Assembly (NCBI RefSeq): GCF_901709675.1
Contig: NC_051091.1
Span: 6,792,967-6,856,966 of the forward strand
From: Syngnathus acus
Taxonomy: Eukaryota > Chordata > Actinopteri > Syngnathiformes > Syngnathidae
DNA length: 64,000 nt
Direction: 5' to 3'
A program made the position numbers and the translations under genes. Each line of letters begins with the position of its first letter. Position 1 is the stretch's first letter. Positions 35,365 to 48,201 of this stretch are shown here, piece by piece. The notes below the pieces were generated by a model. It searched no databases, was not told the DNA's origin, and saw only the letters and a list, made by a program, of their open reading frames with translations.

Positions 35365-37409
35365 CGTGCTTGCTTGATTGATGGAAAGAAGAAAATTGTT
35401 TCGGGTAAAAACAAAAACAAGAAAAAAAAAAAGAAAGAAAAAAAACCATACAAGTTTAAAGTCCTGTCCAGTTTATTTCCTGGGTCAACTAGCATTAGCT
35501 ATTTAGCTAGCTCAGCTCGTCAGTGAGCATTTCGGCGAACAGCGGAGGCTTGAACTTGATGGATGCCATCCGATTCTTCATAAGATGCGAATTGACACTT
35601 CGGTGTATTAAACACACTATTTGCAATGCATTCGTTAAAATTAACAGCTAGTTTTTGAATGGCCGGAGGACTTTTATTTTGAAGGGGTAATCATGTTTAT
35701 GTTCCGGGCCAGACGAGGGTAAGTACAGACGCTGTCACCACGTGTACACTTGACACGTATTCAAATTTCTTCAGTGTACACTGTACACGTATTCAGTTTT
35801 CCTCAGTAAATTTATGACCGACAGTACATGCGATGGTCCTCGTTTAACGCGGAACTGTATGTAAGTCGAACAGCTTAACAGGTGATACATTTACGCACTG
35901 TCTTTAGATGGGTAGAAAGTTCAAGCTCTAATTCAACCCCTTATAAATTGGGGCCAGACCAGAAATTGACCCCCCCAATTTTAACTTGCGCATTGATTGC
36001 TCCTACTGTTGTAATTCCTTTTCATATCACTTAGTATCCTAACTTGTCTCCACTGGGGTACAAATTCATAGTTGTCATAATTTAAAAAAAAATTAACAGC
36101 ACTCAAATCAAGCTACACCATCATCGCAGGTTTATTTTCTTTAGAAAAAAAAACTCCATACGAGTACCACTTGCACATTTCTTTCCACACACACAATTTC
36201 ACATTGACAGAAATGGTTTAACATATATATTTTAAAAATGCATTGAAAAGCTTCTACCATCACACGCCAAGTGTGTCCTTCACACACTAAGAGACTCTCA
36301 TATCAGAAGAATTCTCTGTGACGTGTCGAATACTTGCTTGACAATGACAAGTGCTTTCAATACAAGGGGGTGGGAGAAACTCCAGTTCTGGCATTGCAGA
36401 ATGTGACTTTTAGACTACCCTCCGAGGGTTGACAAAAAAAATGGCGGCTTTGACAATGTTTAAGAGGGCCACCGATGATGGCGGCTAGTCGCTAAGCAGC
36501 TCATTTACACTGTTGAGGACACAAGCTGAGAAGCAACTGGGTTGGTGTGTGTTGTTCAAGGACACTTGTGACAGGGGTCACGCTGACCCAACAGTGGAGT
36601 ACAGATTCGTCAAATAAAGCTCTTCATCATATCAGTCTTTATAGATCAACAGAGCAAGAACAAAATAATACCAGACTAACATAATTCTGTCTCCATGGGT
36701 TGTCTGGGATGGGTCACATTTTTTCTGAGTGGAGTGATGAACGTGAAAATTTAAGTTACTTGTTTTACCTAACATACAGTATTTCCGCTCCTGTTGATCA
36801 TTTGTAGTTTTAAAAAATAAATAATTCTTTTCATCATACAGATGACAGTAGTTTAACATGTATCACCTTCCTCTTGCTCAGGACTCAAGAATGTGCAAAC
36901 TGCAGTTAATAAAAGATAGCACTTAATGCAGAGACCACGAAAAACAAAAAAGATTTCGATTCGGATGACAATGGCTGATTTGAAAATGACGGAATGGATC
37001 AGGCCAGCAGCGATACCTGCCACCACTTGATTCAATCAGAACATAAAAATGTTACGTGATCAAAATTTGAACCCCATTTTCACTTTGGAAAGTAAGCAGA
37101 AACCACTCCGCTGCACCAACGTATCACGCTTGTCCTGTGCCGTAAAGTGTTTTGTCTTGAGAAAGATGGACAGATACGCAAACATGGTGAAGTATCAGCC
37201 TCGCTAGGCAAATATGCGCGAGTCACAATCATACTTGCTTGTTTCTTTGATTTAAAGAAAAACAACAACAACATCTTGGTACAGCCCAAAGCACACCAGG
37301 AAACCGACATGAAATTTCATGATTCCTGCTTGGTGTGAAGGCCTGTCGACTTGGTTTTGAGCAGAGGTCCACAACAAACACTCACACAGAGAGCAAAAGG
37401 AATGTAAGA
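35365..37409. other. eef1akmt3 promoter and stx16 3' UTR interval
   Basis: Two kilobases without a coding signal. A TTTATT at 36131-36136 (minus AATAAA) might end a stx16 3' UTR of about 1.3 kb. An imperfect direct repeat (CAGTGTACACTGTACACGTATTC-like words) lies around 35740-35800, and several A runs occur at 35405-35450. Confidence 0.4.
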
Positions 37410-40016
37410 TTAAAACTTGGTTGAAAAAAGAATAATAATTAGAACCATGACTATGACAAAGAGGATCAAAATGACCAGCATCTTCCTGTTTTTCTTCTGG
37501 TACTGCTCTGCCTGCAAAGCAGAAAACATCAGATGCATTTCGGCTCCCGTGTGTCAAAAGTACGTATCGGCGGTCGACTTGGCTTTTACCTTTTGTAACT
37601 GTTTCAAGCCGTCATCTGTTTTGACACCCGCTTGCTCTACATTGAAGTCGATTCTGTCCAGAACGGTGCCCTGGAGGAACAACAGCAGAAAATGTGACCA
37701 CTCGAATTTGGAATTTAGGTGCTATGATTAGGCTTCTTCTTTTGATGTCGTTACCTGCTCCACCACCATTCCGGCCAAATCCCGGAAAATCTCATTCAGA
37801 TCAGAGATGGATTGAACGATCTGTCTGATTTCTCGCTCTCGCTCTTCTACCATGACTGTGTTCTGCTCAGCCAGCATCAGCTGGTCATCTGTGAAGCCCT
37901 GAAACGGAACCGTTGGATGGGGGAAAAACATTTGAATGGAACAATGTATGCAATTGAGAGTTGCTAGTTTTAAAGAATTAATATTTAGTGTCATTTTCTG
38001 TGAATGGTAGAGGGATTACACTGCTTCACTTTCTCTCATGAGTCACTAACGTTTGGACTAATGTTTGTTTTTCTGCTATTATTTATTTGCATGCAGTTCA
38101 CCTGTGCAAATAATCCCCAGCCGACATGACGCCGGGCCATATGACATCACTTTAGTTAGCGATTCCACTTGAGTTACACACCTTGTCATACAGAGCTAGA
38201 TCTTCGTCCTCTTCCATTAATGGTCCTGAGTCAAAAAAGTGCTTTGATCGCTCCTCGCGATTCTTCATACCTGCAAGAAAATGTCACATGTATTCAACAT
38301 TCTTCAGCAAACAAAACCGCGACAGATCGAATAACAAATCATACGTTTTAAGTAGCTGGACTGCGTGTGCCTGAAATTGAGGGACAGTTCCTGTAGACTC
38401 TGTGCCAGCGACGAGACCACGTTTCTCAGTAGCCGCTCCTCCTGCTCGGTGCAGTGGCCACAGCGAGACTGCAGGCCCGTTACGGCTCGCTGACATCGAT
38501 GGAACATCTGTAGTACGAAAGGAACCGTGAGCATTTTAGGACAGAGTTCTGTTTCCCGGACACATATTTCACATCTCAAGGCACACGACCAGACAAAAAT
38601 GGCACAAAAATAAGTTACAAAACTTGACTGCACTTTCTGCCATCATCAAGCAGAAGAGCATTTAATAATTCTGGCCAAGCCGCATACCTGCGTGATCTCC
38701 TGTGTCGTGATTTCGATTGCATGCTCCTCTTCACTGCTGTCATCCAGCGTGGGCCGATTCATGTGCTTGTCGTGAAGCAAAGCCAGATCCTTCATCTTCT
38801 GGCGAACCCGTGAGATTTCATAGTGGATCTGAAAGGTATTCAAAGGGGAGGCTTCAGCGCAGTCACACGTGATGTGGATGAGTTCTGGAAATTTTTGATT
38901 ACCTCGTCAATGCCCTCTATCCATTTGGGGGGCAACTTCCTGGTGAAGCCGACGGCTGCTTCGGGATCTAGGCTGATTCCTGACACCAACGCCATCCGAT
39001 CGTCAGTCAACTTGAAAACAAAAAATGGCTCAATTTCTATAATACTGAGTACATCACTCAAAGTATCGGGGGGAATAATTGTACCAGGAATAAAAACAAT
39101 GGTACCTCATCAAGTTCCTAGATTGATTGGCAGATATCAGTGAGGTTCCATCCAATAGAAGGTAAGAAGAAAATGGAGAGGACAGAAGCAGAACAGAAGT
39201 GAGCCCCAGAAATTCCAGCAATGACCACCAAGCAAGGCTTACCACAAAGAATTACTTTCTAACTATATAAACACTGTCAAAATTTCCATCAGCTTCAATT
39301 TACGATTACAAGCTAACATACAGTGGAAGTTTAACATTGGAGAATCCTAAAAATTATTTTGGGAAAAATAAATATCCACAATCTTAAAATTTACCGGCAT
39401 CAAGAACTACTTTTTTTTAAAACAGTGAAACATTTACAACAGCCAAAGCATACTACAAACACATACAGACAACAGCAGGAGCAGATTAAGCAGGCAACAT
39501 GACATCAAAAATCAAGTTTAGATGGCCACAGTTTGTTTGCATGTACAGGACAATCGCAGAAAAATCAAGAACACATAAATAATGAAGCTTAAGAGCCTTG
39601 CTGTGGTCTACTGCTTTTTCAGTGCAGAAAGCACTTGGCTCATCATGTGAATGCTCATCACCACAATAAATACACTTATCTCTTGGCCAGGAAAATCGTT
39701 GTTTGTAAACTAATATCATAAGTCATTCCTGAGGTGAAATACCGTGGCAACGACATAACAATAACAGGAATAAAATAAATTTACGAGACAGCCATTCTAC
39801 TCTAATTTGGCTAGCACAGTACAACTGGCTATAATAATGCAAACACACAAACACAATAAATAAATGTCAAAAACGATGCAGACCACTCACCGCAGCATTG
39901 CTACGTGTACTCAGACGGGGGTCGTTTGTACTCACTTGCTCAGCCAATATCTGCCGGTTTTGGATCGCATTGTTCCGCAATAACAAGAAGGCATCTGTCA
40001 GACGCCGAGTGGCCAT
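37410..40016 (-). CDS. stx16: Syntaxin 16 (Qa-SNARE of the trans-Golgi network)
   Basis: Nine exons, complement(join(37410..37511, 37590..37670, 37755..37898, 38182..38270, 38345..38507, 38688..38828, 38903..39010, 39106..39117, 39891..40016)), give 966 nt and 321 residues. The N-terminus [16 protein letters not shown] is the conserved peptide that binds the Sec1/Munc18 protein VPS45. The Habc region follows ([18 protein letters not shown] to YLKR), then the SNARE motif (about residues 226-288, [18 protein letters not shown] and [17 protein letters not shown] with the central glutamine), and a C-terminal membrane anchor ([19 protein letters not shown]). It mediates endosome-to-TGN fusion. Exon 39106-39117 is a 12-nt microexon coding ELDE. 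Exon 1 has an internal GTGAGT donor after residue 27. It is head to head with dgka. Confidence 0.97.
39106..39117 (-). other. stx16: 12-nt microexon of stx16 (codes ELDE)
   Basis: On the minus strand AATCTAG precedes GAACTTGATGAG, which is followed by the donor GTACCA. It restores the conserved AAELDEL.DDRMAL run between exon 1 and exon 39010-38903; without it the reading frame is still kept because it is four codons long. Confidence 0.9.
39118..39890. other. stx16 first intron
   Basis: 773 bases, AT-rich, between exon 1 and the microexon. No coding or repeat signal that I recognise. Confidence 0.5.
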
Positions 40017-41611
40017 GACTAGATAGCTACGAGTTTTAAACACTGACAACTGAAAAGTGTGTGCGGCTCGGCAATGTCTAGCTATCTTTAGCTTTAGCCT
40101 TGCTCGTGAAAAACAATGAGGGGGAACTCGGGGTAAAACGCCAACAGGACAGTATAGCGTTGTAATGCGACCTATTTAGTTCCAATACATTACGCCATAA
40201 TGAACAAACATGACTCCGAAAATACTGATTTATTGTCAAATTAGCGACGTCGGTCCTCTTGAGACTGATACCGGAAGACGCATACACCTGCGTCTGCGCG
40301 AAGTCGTTCTTATTCTATTATGTTAAACTGGCATTACAACTAAAATACAGCGCGACCTACTGGGCGGAAAAATATCAACAATGTCATAATAAAATAAAAT
40401 AAAATGTTTACTTATTTTAAAATAATTTATAAATAAGGCGTTACTTTCCAATTACCCTGTAGATTCTACAGATTCTAAACGTGATGTCACTTTGGATGAA
40501 ATATATATATTATTGGTTGCACAAGTGACTCTCTCTAGTCTTTCTTTTTTGGAGTTTGCATGTGCTTCCCTTGCTTGACAAGGTTTTCCTAGAGTGCTCC
40601 AATTTCCTACTACATGCATTCATAATTCAAGACTCCAATTTGTCCATAGGTGTGAACGAGAGTGTGACTGGATGCTTGATCAGGTAAGAAGCTATCAATA
40701 CCCAACAATTACTGTCAGTCCCCGTCTATGGTGTGAAAACACCTTTCATCAACGACAAATGCTGTGATTGTTCAGGTTTGGAATTGCCTTTTCTTTCTTC
40801 AAGTATTTAAATTGCCCTACTCTGTTATCAAACAAGGCTTTCACTTTTTACAGTAGTAAAATCCTGAGTCAACATTTCTAGTTAAAAGCAGCATTGGCAA
40901 TTCTGTTTTGTATCGGTTTATTCCACCATTACTGTATAAGCAAATAATAAACCCTTATTGTAAAGTGGTACTCATTTTATTTTTGATTCATACGTTTGTC
41001 TATAAATGGAAAAGAAAATCAGTGCTTGCATTATCTTCATGAATTCCCAGTGAGAGGGTTGGCACTCACACTCATCATGTGGTAACAGACTCCTCCTCCT
41101 GCTGCATGCTTAATCCCTGACATCCTTAAGGCAGACTGGACAGTGGCCTGTTGCTGAGCAGAGTTCCGTGATCACAAAATCAAGCTGAGACAAGGTGAGC
41201 AGCTTGGATGGGTTGAGCCTCATGGGTCTAAAACATGTGCAGAAGAGTCAACTTATTCTAATGTATTGTTTGTCTGTTCTCTTGTCTCTCGTTTTAAATG
41301 TTACATTAATTCACATGATCCTGATTGACATTTGCCATGTATAATTTGAAGTTGTCTTTGTATCCTTTGGTGAAAACCACTTTCTTGATGCAAACGTTTC
41401 ACTGGGTTCTTTTACAACTGAACCGAGAGGGGTGTGTTCAACTTATTACTTTTGTGTCTGGCTTCAGGAATGGAGGGGAACCAGTTTAAGTAGTCAGTTA
41501 CATAGCCCGGAAATTAAAACCTGTGAACAACATATGCATATGTGGCTCTTTGCAGGTGTAAAATTTCTCTTCTTCATGTTTTTGTGTTGCTTTGTCTCCC
41601 TCAGATAAAAC
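40017..41611. other. Head-to-head intergenic region stx16 / dgka
   Basis: The interval holds the promoter of stx16 (near 40020-40290, moderately G/C rich with GACGTCG-like words) and the upstream region of dgka. An acceptor at about 41604 (CTCCCTCAG) just before the dgka ATG shows that dgka has at least one untranslated exon upstream, perhaps ending near 41192 (CAAG|GTGAGC). A degenerate repeat lies at 40545-40700. Confidence 0.45.
40545..40700 (-). repeat. Degenerate fish dispersed-repeat copy, reverse orientation
   Basis: GGAGTTTGCATGTGCTTCCC, then TTTCCTAGAGTGCTCCAATT, CATGCATTCATAATTCAAGA and CATAGGTGTGAACGAGAGTG read, on the other strand, like the middle of the same repeat family as at 34030-34290. 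Confidence 0.6.
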
Positions 41612-42977
41612 ATGGCCTCCTCTGAGGATACAGGAAGTACTCTTACACCTGTGGATTTTATCCAGCTGCAAGAATACATGCAATGTAAGTGTCACTGTTT
41701 GAATATTTTAATAATCAGAAGTGATGTTAAGACTGTTTTAAGATGTAAAAAATGAGTCACCCCCCCCCAAAAAAAATATTTTAATGTGTACTGGTATGAA
41801 TATAAACATTAGCAGGGGTTGCGTGTTACAGAAGTATTTTTTTTTTCAAACTACGGATAGAATGGAAATTTTAGTAAAGCAATTGACTTTTTTTTTTTTT
41901 TTTTTTACTTATGTTTTCGCAGACAGCAATTTGAAGGTGAAAGACGTTATCAAGGAGTTTCAAAGTGGAGGCCGGCTGGCCCAGCACAGCTCTGGAGAGG
42001 TTAGTTATACAGATCGGCTTTTCTTTCACAACAATATGTGCAGCCCCCTCAGTGTCATGATGTCTTTGTTTGATTTTTGGGGGGGCAGTATGTGGATGCA
42101 GAAGGATTGAGCCTCTTCCTCAAGACTTATCTAGAAGTCGATGACTTTCCTGCAGATTTGTGCCACCGCCTTTTCCGTTATTTCCAAAATGTTGAGCAGA
42201 ATGGCTCCACGAAAACAACCGAGGCCAAAGGTGAATAAATAGATGGTTGATGCACTTGCACACCACAAATCTGCATCTCTGCACTCCACTTCACCTAGGG
42301 TATTATTTTCCTCATTTCAAAAACTTATTTTTCTCATAATACTTCCCCATTCATTCCCAGTGGGACATTCAACATAAGGATTCGCATCATAGTTCCCATT
42401 TGAAAAAAAAAAACCAATTCACTGAAGTAACAATTTCAACTCACCAAACATAAATTTTCATTCAATTTAGTTATCATTTATATTATTCCGTAGCATTCAA
42501 TGTCATTCCATATGCAATCACATAGTGTAGAGGATTTCTTTGACTTGACATTCATGTTATGAATAATTTCTTGTGTTTCTGTCAGGCGGTGTGCTTCTCC
42601 GTGACATGTCCTGTTACTTCTCAGTGCTGGAGGAAGGGCAGCCACGGGAGAAGCTGGAATGTTGGTTACCTTCTAAATGTTTTGCTATGCATTTCATCTC
42701 GTGAGAAATAATGTTTTTTTTTTTTGTGTGTGTTTTCAGTTACTTTTAAACTTTATGACAAAGATGGTAATGGACACTTGGATAGCGCTGTAAGTTTTTC
42801 TAATCACAATCGATGTGCTCTGTAAAAACAGTTCCAATGAATGGACTCTTTAAGAAACACAAATGTTTTTGGGTTTTTTTGTTCCTCCATCAGGAAGTGG
42901 ATCGGATCATCACACAGATGATGCGAGCGGCTGATTACCTCGGCTGGGATGTGACTGAGCTCAGAACTGTAGGAGCA

Positions 42978-43012
<35 letters not shown>

Positions 43013-46000
43013 TAGGGCTAATTCGATGACTGGACACAGAGGTCACATTCCCTGAGCAAAAAATGTTCACAGTTGTGTTTGCAAGCTGTCATACTGTATG
43101 TCGATGATACAAAAGCAAAACATTTCAGGTTACCACCCTAGTCGAAAGCCTTTGACGAAAAACATTTTTTCCGAGTGTGTCTAGGTGCTCAAGGACATGA
43201 TGACAGCAATTGATGTGGATGCCAGCGGTACTGTCACACTGGAGGAATGGCTGAAGGGAGGCATGAACAATGTGCCTTTACTTGTTCTGCTTGGACTGAA
43301 GGTAAACCAAACCATGGCTCATTCCTGACCTTGCTACAATTCCCCTGTCTTTTTATTCCTCCTCCACAAAGCAGCAGCGCTTCCTTAAGTGTTTGCTTCC
43401 CCACCCATAGGTGCCGCAAAGGGATGGGCAGCATATTTGGAGAATGAAGAATTTTAACAAACCCGCCTACTGTTGTGTCTGTCAGAGCATGCTGCTTGGT
43501 CTCAGGAAGCAGGGACTCTGTTGCACCCGTAAGAGCACCAAGACTCTACAAGGGGTCTGTTTCGGGGATTCCCAAATTGGGACTCAAAATAGAATGCGAG
43601 ACAATGTTAGTTATTTCAGTTCGTTTGAGTCCCGGGCAAGAACCAAATTATTATTTTTGAACTGAAAAAGTTGGGGGAAATCCTTCTATTGAAAATATTG
43701 TGTGATTTTTATCTTTTTTCAATAATAGTTTTGATGTTCTCTACCCTCAGGTTGCAAGTATACTGCCCACAGTCATTGTTCCAACAAGAACGGTGAACCT
43801 TGTGCTCCCACTTTTGTCAATAAAAAACAAGAACTGAGGGTGAGAAGCCTGAGAACTATTTCGTTCCTCGCATTTTGCTTGGAAATATCGTTTGCCACCC
43901 AAAAGTATTTTCATAATTGGCCACCCAAAATAAATATTCACATCACTATCACACATGTAGATACAAAGTTGAATGAAGATAAAGTCATCACCATTTTGCC
44001 TCAGGCGCCATCTCACGACTGGGTCAGATCCGACCGCAGCTCCAAGTGTCAAGTTTGCAAAAGGAAGATTAAAACTTTCGCTGGAAGACGTTGTGTGTGG
44101 TGCCAGCAGATGGTGAGAAAATGTGACTGGATTATAAAGGATAACTACAATATATTGACACGGCTGTGTTTTCTTGTAAGCGCCATGATGAGTGCGTCTA
44201 TACCGGACTGTCCACCTGCAGCTGTGGGCCATTGAAAGATCATATCCTCCCACCATGGGCCATCTATGCTCATTCCAAGGTAGAACGCCAAACTCTGCTA
44301 CATTGTATTCCTGCATAGTTAAGTTGATTGTTTTGTCTTTTGTTTCTTCAAGGAACAGGACACCGATCTGTTGAACGTGACTCCTGATGGGAACATCTTA
44401 CAGGTTACCGGTCATCACCTTTTTTCATACGTGTCCTGCACCTATCACTTAATGAAGGAATTAAAAAACTCTTGTATAAGAATGGCAAGACCATTTTGAA
44501 ACATATGTAAAGATTGAGAATTTTTCTTTTCTTCCTCAGATTGTCCCGATTCCTGACATTCACCCACTACTGGTATTCGTAAACCCAAAAAGTGGAGGAA
44601 ACCAGGGTGAAAGGTACATTCAGATGGTAGCAATTATTTTGACCATTTGGTGGAATTCCCCTTTTCATATCCAGACAAAACAATTAGGAACACTTCCAAA
44701 ATGTGTTCATTTTATTATGTGTGGTTCCTCTACAGAGTTCTCTGTAAATTTCAGTACCTGCTGAATCCACGTCAAGTGTACAACCTTTCAAATGGAGGTC
44801 CCACCCCTGGGTAACAAACACACTACCCTGTAACAATTGTGTGTACTTTTATTCACAATGTTTTTTTTTTTTTTTTCCAGACTCCATTTCTTCCGCAATC
44901 TTCCCGACTACAGGATCTTGGCATGCGGTGGAGATGGCACAGCTGGGTGGATTTTGGATGCTATCGGTGCAGTAGTATTTGCTTTAGAAGACGTTTCACA
45001 TGTGTGATCATAAAGAATGCACGTTCTTGTGTTTTCAGACAAAGCTGACCTCCAGGTGAGTCCGCAAGTAGCAATCCTGCCCTTGGGTACCGGCAATGAC
45101 CTGGCTCGCTGTCTGCGCTGGGGTGGAGGTAAAGACGTCAAACTCAGGCAAACATTGATTCATATGCAATTTGACCTGTCATGCATATTTCCTGCTTCTC
45201 TTCTAAGGCTATGAAGGGTCCGATCTGAGAGAGATTCTGAAGGATATTGAGTCAAGTGAGCTGATTCAAATGGACCGCTGGAGCATTCAGGTGACACCAG
45301 ATGATCCTAAACAAGTGGGAGACTCCGTGCCCTACCAGATCATCAATAACTACTTCTCAGTAGGATCGGTGAGTTATACTCTGTAGTGTTGCAATATTTG
45401 AACTTGAGTTGTAAGCTGATTTCTTTTTTGGTCTTCTCATTGAGCAGGATGCTTCTGTTGCTCATCGTTTCCACTCCATGAGAGAAAAATTCCCTCAGAA
45501 GTTCAACAGCAGGTGAGGATGATGGACTGAGTATTGGTTTAAAAAAAATATCCATGAAGTGGCAAGTTCCCGTGTCACTGTTTGCTAAACTTTTTCTTCT
45601 AATGTTGAAAAGAATGAAAAACAAGCTTTGGTATTTGGAGTTTGCCACATCCGAGACCCTTCGTTCGTCTTGCAAGAACCTGACAGAGTGTCTCGCCATT
45701 GAGGTGAAAGTTTTTCTGACAGCCATGTGACCTTTTTAGATAGCACCATTCATTCATTCTTCGTTGAACAGTGCTGTGGTAAAAGTCTGGACCTAAGCAC
45801 CACGTCGCTCTCGTGCATCGCTGTTCTCAACATACCCAGCATCTACGGAGGCTCCAACCTGTGGGGCGAGTCCAGTAAACCAGATGGTACACCACGTGTG
45901 CAAAGCGATGAAGTCATTACTGATCCAGAAGTTCTTAAGACAACAGTACAAGGTGGATTTGATTTACATTACCATTCTAAAACTGTTTCAAGAGACTTTT

Positions 46001-46897
46001 CGACTTGAAATCTCCACAGACATGACCGATAAGCGTCTGGAGGTGGTAGGCTTGGAAGGGATGATAGAAATGGGTCAGATCTACACTGGACTGAAGAGCG
46101 CCGGGCATCGATTGGCACAGACGTCCCAAATTACAATAAGGTGGTGTGCTTTTATCCTTAACACCTAAATAATTGCTTTAAACTAGAACGATTAACTAAC
46201 CTTGCCACTCCTGCCTCGCCTAAATAGGATATTGCAAACCCTGCCCATGCAAATTGACGGAGAGCCGTGGTTGCAACCTCCTTGTACAGTAAGTCTATTT
46301 TCATAGTCACTCATAAATTCACTGAGATAGAATGTGCAAAATATGAAGCTTTGTAATGTAATCATGTGTTTGTGCATTTATTTTAATAGTACTGTGGTCA
46401 AATAAAAATAATATCAAACTAAATTACAAACTCCAGCAGTGTAATAGAGGCCATCGCAAATAAACGGATAAATAACTGTAAAAGAAGCATTCAAATCTGA
46501 AAATAAGTCATTGGTTAATTTTTTTTAAAAATTGCATATATTTTATTAGCCACCAGGGTGCGACATACACCTCATTTCAGGCATTTCCTTACACTCAAAT
46601 ACATTCCGATTCAGGGTAAAAGGAATCGCGCATTTAATTGATAAGAACATCAATCAACATTTAATAATTTTGACTGCTTTATCACACAAGTGAGCAATAC
46701 TTTTGGGATAAAAAGCATCCACCGTGTGCCGTTTATAGCCTACTACATCATGTATCATTCCAAACAATTTACTTTTTGACTCAACCCAAGCCACCTGTTG
46801 TATTCCTTTATTCCAGATCCACATAACTCACAAGAACCAAGCTAACATGTTAATGGGTCCACCGGCAAAGCCATCCGGTTTCTTCCACTTCAAGTAG
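41612..46897 (+). CDS. dgka: Diacylglycerol kinase alpha (type I, calcium-dependent)
   Basis: Twenty-three exons: 41612..41684, 41923..41999, 42089..42230, 42586..42660, 42740..42789, 42894..42968, 43185..43301, 43411..43528, 43751..43839, 44005..44112, 44181..44279, 44353..44403, 44540..44613, 44736..44810, 44881..44966, 45039..45128, 45208..45368, 45448..45512, 45613..45703, 45772..45952, 46020..46140, 46228..46288, 46817..46897. They total 2160 nt, 719 residues (human 735). In order: recoverin-homology region; two EF hands ([19 protein letters not shown] and [15 protein letters not shown]); two C1 zinc fingers ([17 protein letters not shown], then [17 protein letters not shown]); the catalytic domain ([25 protein letters not shown] with the GGDGT ATP-binding loop, [15 protein letters not shown]) and accessory domain ([42 protein letters not shown]). 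It phosphorylates diacylglycerol to phosphatidic acid. Type I follows from EF hands plus two C1 domains without PH or ankyrin parts; alpha is preferred from sequence and 12q-type neighbours. Confidence 0.95.
42980..43008 (+). repeat. Homopolymer T tract in dgka intron
   Basis: About 28 uninterrupted T directly after exon 42894-42968, a likely place for sequencing length error. Confidence 0.85.
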
Positions 46898-48200
46898 AAA
46901 CTATTTTTGTTTCCACAGAGGGACCCCGGACGGCAGTATTCCATAAATAACGCAGAGATACTCTGTGTTCTTTTAGATAACATTTTATGTCTGCTTTCTT
47001 TCCCTGGTTTTCTAAACTGTTGCAATTGTGTTAGTACTAGTAAGGATTGTTGGCAATTTTAAACAATGCAACCTTTTGTTGTGGTTGAAATACATTTTCT
47101 CAACACCAGCACATGGAAAAAGGTACATTTACATGTGGCTTTATGTTTAAATAGATATTTTATTGGGTTTTATAGCTTTCGAATGACATGCTTACTTGCA
47201 CTTAATGTATTGTATAATTATATTTATTTATGTATTTTAATTGACAGAATGGGGGAAATTGTTAAATGACCTTAACTCATTGGACCTTTTGGTGTGATGC
47301 TACTGTTAACTTACCCTGTGTTCTTGTCTCACATGTTTTGTTTTTCTTTTTTTCAGCCAGGCAATATCTGAAAAGATTATAATGAAGTAAACATGTAGCT
47401 CTTGGTTTTAAACACTATATTTATACACATGCTTGTGAATTATGTTTCCCTTTCATGTGGTCTGCCAATTGAATATCTTAATGCTTATCTCTCCTGGCAG
47501 AATTTCAGGAGACGTGCTTGGCAGAATGCATGGGTGGGGAAGGAGGACTAATCCAGAGTTAGTGAGGAAAAGAAGCATGGAGGAGGATTAATCCGAAGTA
47601 AATGAGAGGGAAAAGTGGAACTTTACGTGGGAGGTTTAAAAATTTAGAAGAGCCTAGCTATAGGAGCAGACATTTTAAATGGGAGCATACATGTTTGTCA
47701 AACGATAGAAAACAATGCGTTCTCCTCAAACATTGGCGTCTGATCAATTAGAATTGATGTCATGAAATATTGGGGAATATAAATGTATGATTAAAATTGA
47801 CTTGCATGATTAGAGAAACATTACACACTTATCTTCATATTTATAAGTTCATCAGCAAAACAATTTCTTCTCACACTGAACAATCACTCGCACTCTAAAG
47901 AGAAACTGGATCGCACCCTGGCATCCCCTGAGAGGGTTCAAGTGCGCTTTGTATTAACTGCTTGGGACTGATAAGTTATGACATTAACTCATGCTTCAAT
48001 TGTTGCTGACAAACGGGCATTTACAGCTGTGGCAGTGCCGTCCATTATGCAACTATTCAAATGACGACAGTGTACGACAATACAATTAAGCATCTCTTTA
48101 ATTGGGGAGTATATCACTTAGTGCAATCAAGTGTTGTGGTGTTTTTTTTCTGCGTGTGTGAAATGTCTGACATAAAAAGTCTTATCTTCTTGCAAACAGC
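46898..48200. other. dgka 3' UTR and dgka/nr4a1 intergenic DNA
   Basis: AT-rich interval with no clear AATAAA close to the dgka stop. Nothing coding is visible. A fragment near 47870-47950 (CTCGCACTCTAAAGAGAAACTGG then CGCACCCTGGCATCCCCTG) may be a further weak piece of the fish dispersed repeat. Confidence 0.4.
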
Positions 48201-48201
48201 T

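Noticed and set aside
43747-44316. 189-codon minus-strand open frame in dgka
   Set aside because: It is the reverse of three dgka exons (C1 region) and crosses their introns without any splice logic.
45056-45062. GTGAGT inside dgka exon 45039-45128 as a splice donor
   Set aside because: Reading through gives the conserved [17 protein letters not shown] catalytic segment without interruption, so it is coding sequence.
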